6,290 nucleotides of DNA from JBBQXY01 sp051004815. Its GTDB lineage: Bacteria > Chloroflexota > Ktedonobacteria > Ktedonobacterales > Ktedonobacteraceae. Each line of letters begins with the position of its first letter. Position 1 is the stretch's first letter. The notes below the pieces were generated by a model. That model ran no database searches. It saw only the letters and a list, made by a program, of their open reading frames with translations, and was not told the origin of the DNA. The DNA lies in the NCBI GenBank assembly GCA_051004815.1, contig JBPCJY010000223.1, positions 1 through 6,290 on the forward strand, written 5' to 3'. Below are positions 6,279 through 6,290 of this stretch, piece by piece. The position numbers were made by a program, and so were the translations under genes.

Positions 6279-6290
6279 TAGGGTGTAGGG

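Overview
The window carries one co-directional run of five genes, all on the minus strand (transcription runs from high to low coordinates), with a structured repeat at its upstream end. Base composition is near balanced to slightly GC-rich by eye. The gene content (GctAB-like CoA-transferase pair, FDN-type NodB-fold deacetylase, large Eco57I-type methylase) and the TGTCATGCTGA-type hairpin repeat would fit a Chloroflexota bacterium such as a Ktedonobacteria member. This is recollection and inference; no marker gene is present.

Layout from the upstream end: (1) 6103-6278, a 176-bp non-coding element. Its 31-bp perfect terminal inverted repeats enclose a second 28-bp inverted repeat, and TA flanks both ends, so it resembles a MITE. 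(2) 6045-5404, an alpha/beta-hydrolase (phospholipase/carboxylesterase family) with a complete catalytic triad but an in-frame TGA at codon 44, so it is broken as sequenced. (3) 5373-4456 and 4459-3680, the alpha and beta subunits of a family I CoA-transferase, overlapping by ATGA. (4) 3657-2776, a cytoplasmic NodB-fold deacetylase-like hydrolase. (5) 2711 to the window edge, 903 codons of a large Eco57I-type adenine-specific DNA methyltransferase, cut off just before its catalytic NPPY motif.

Genes 2-4 look like one catabolic operon: gaps of 30, -4 and 22 bases, each with a clear Shine-Dalgarno sequence. Together they suggest small-molecule breakdown: ester or thioester hydrolysis, transfer of CoA to a carboxylic acid, and C-N bond hydrolysis. 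The substrate cannot be read from the sequence. The methyltransferase follows after 64 bases with a weaker ribosome binding site. It may open a separate defence or modification locus that continues to the left of the window. Its expected PD-(D/E)xK nuclease residues appear to be missing. No stretch longer than 300 bases lacks a gene. No tRNA, rRNA, CRISPR array or transposase gene was seen.
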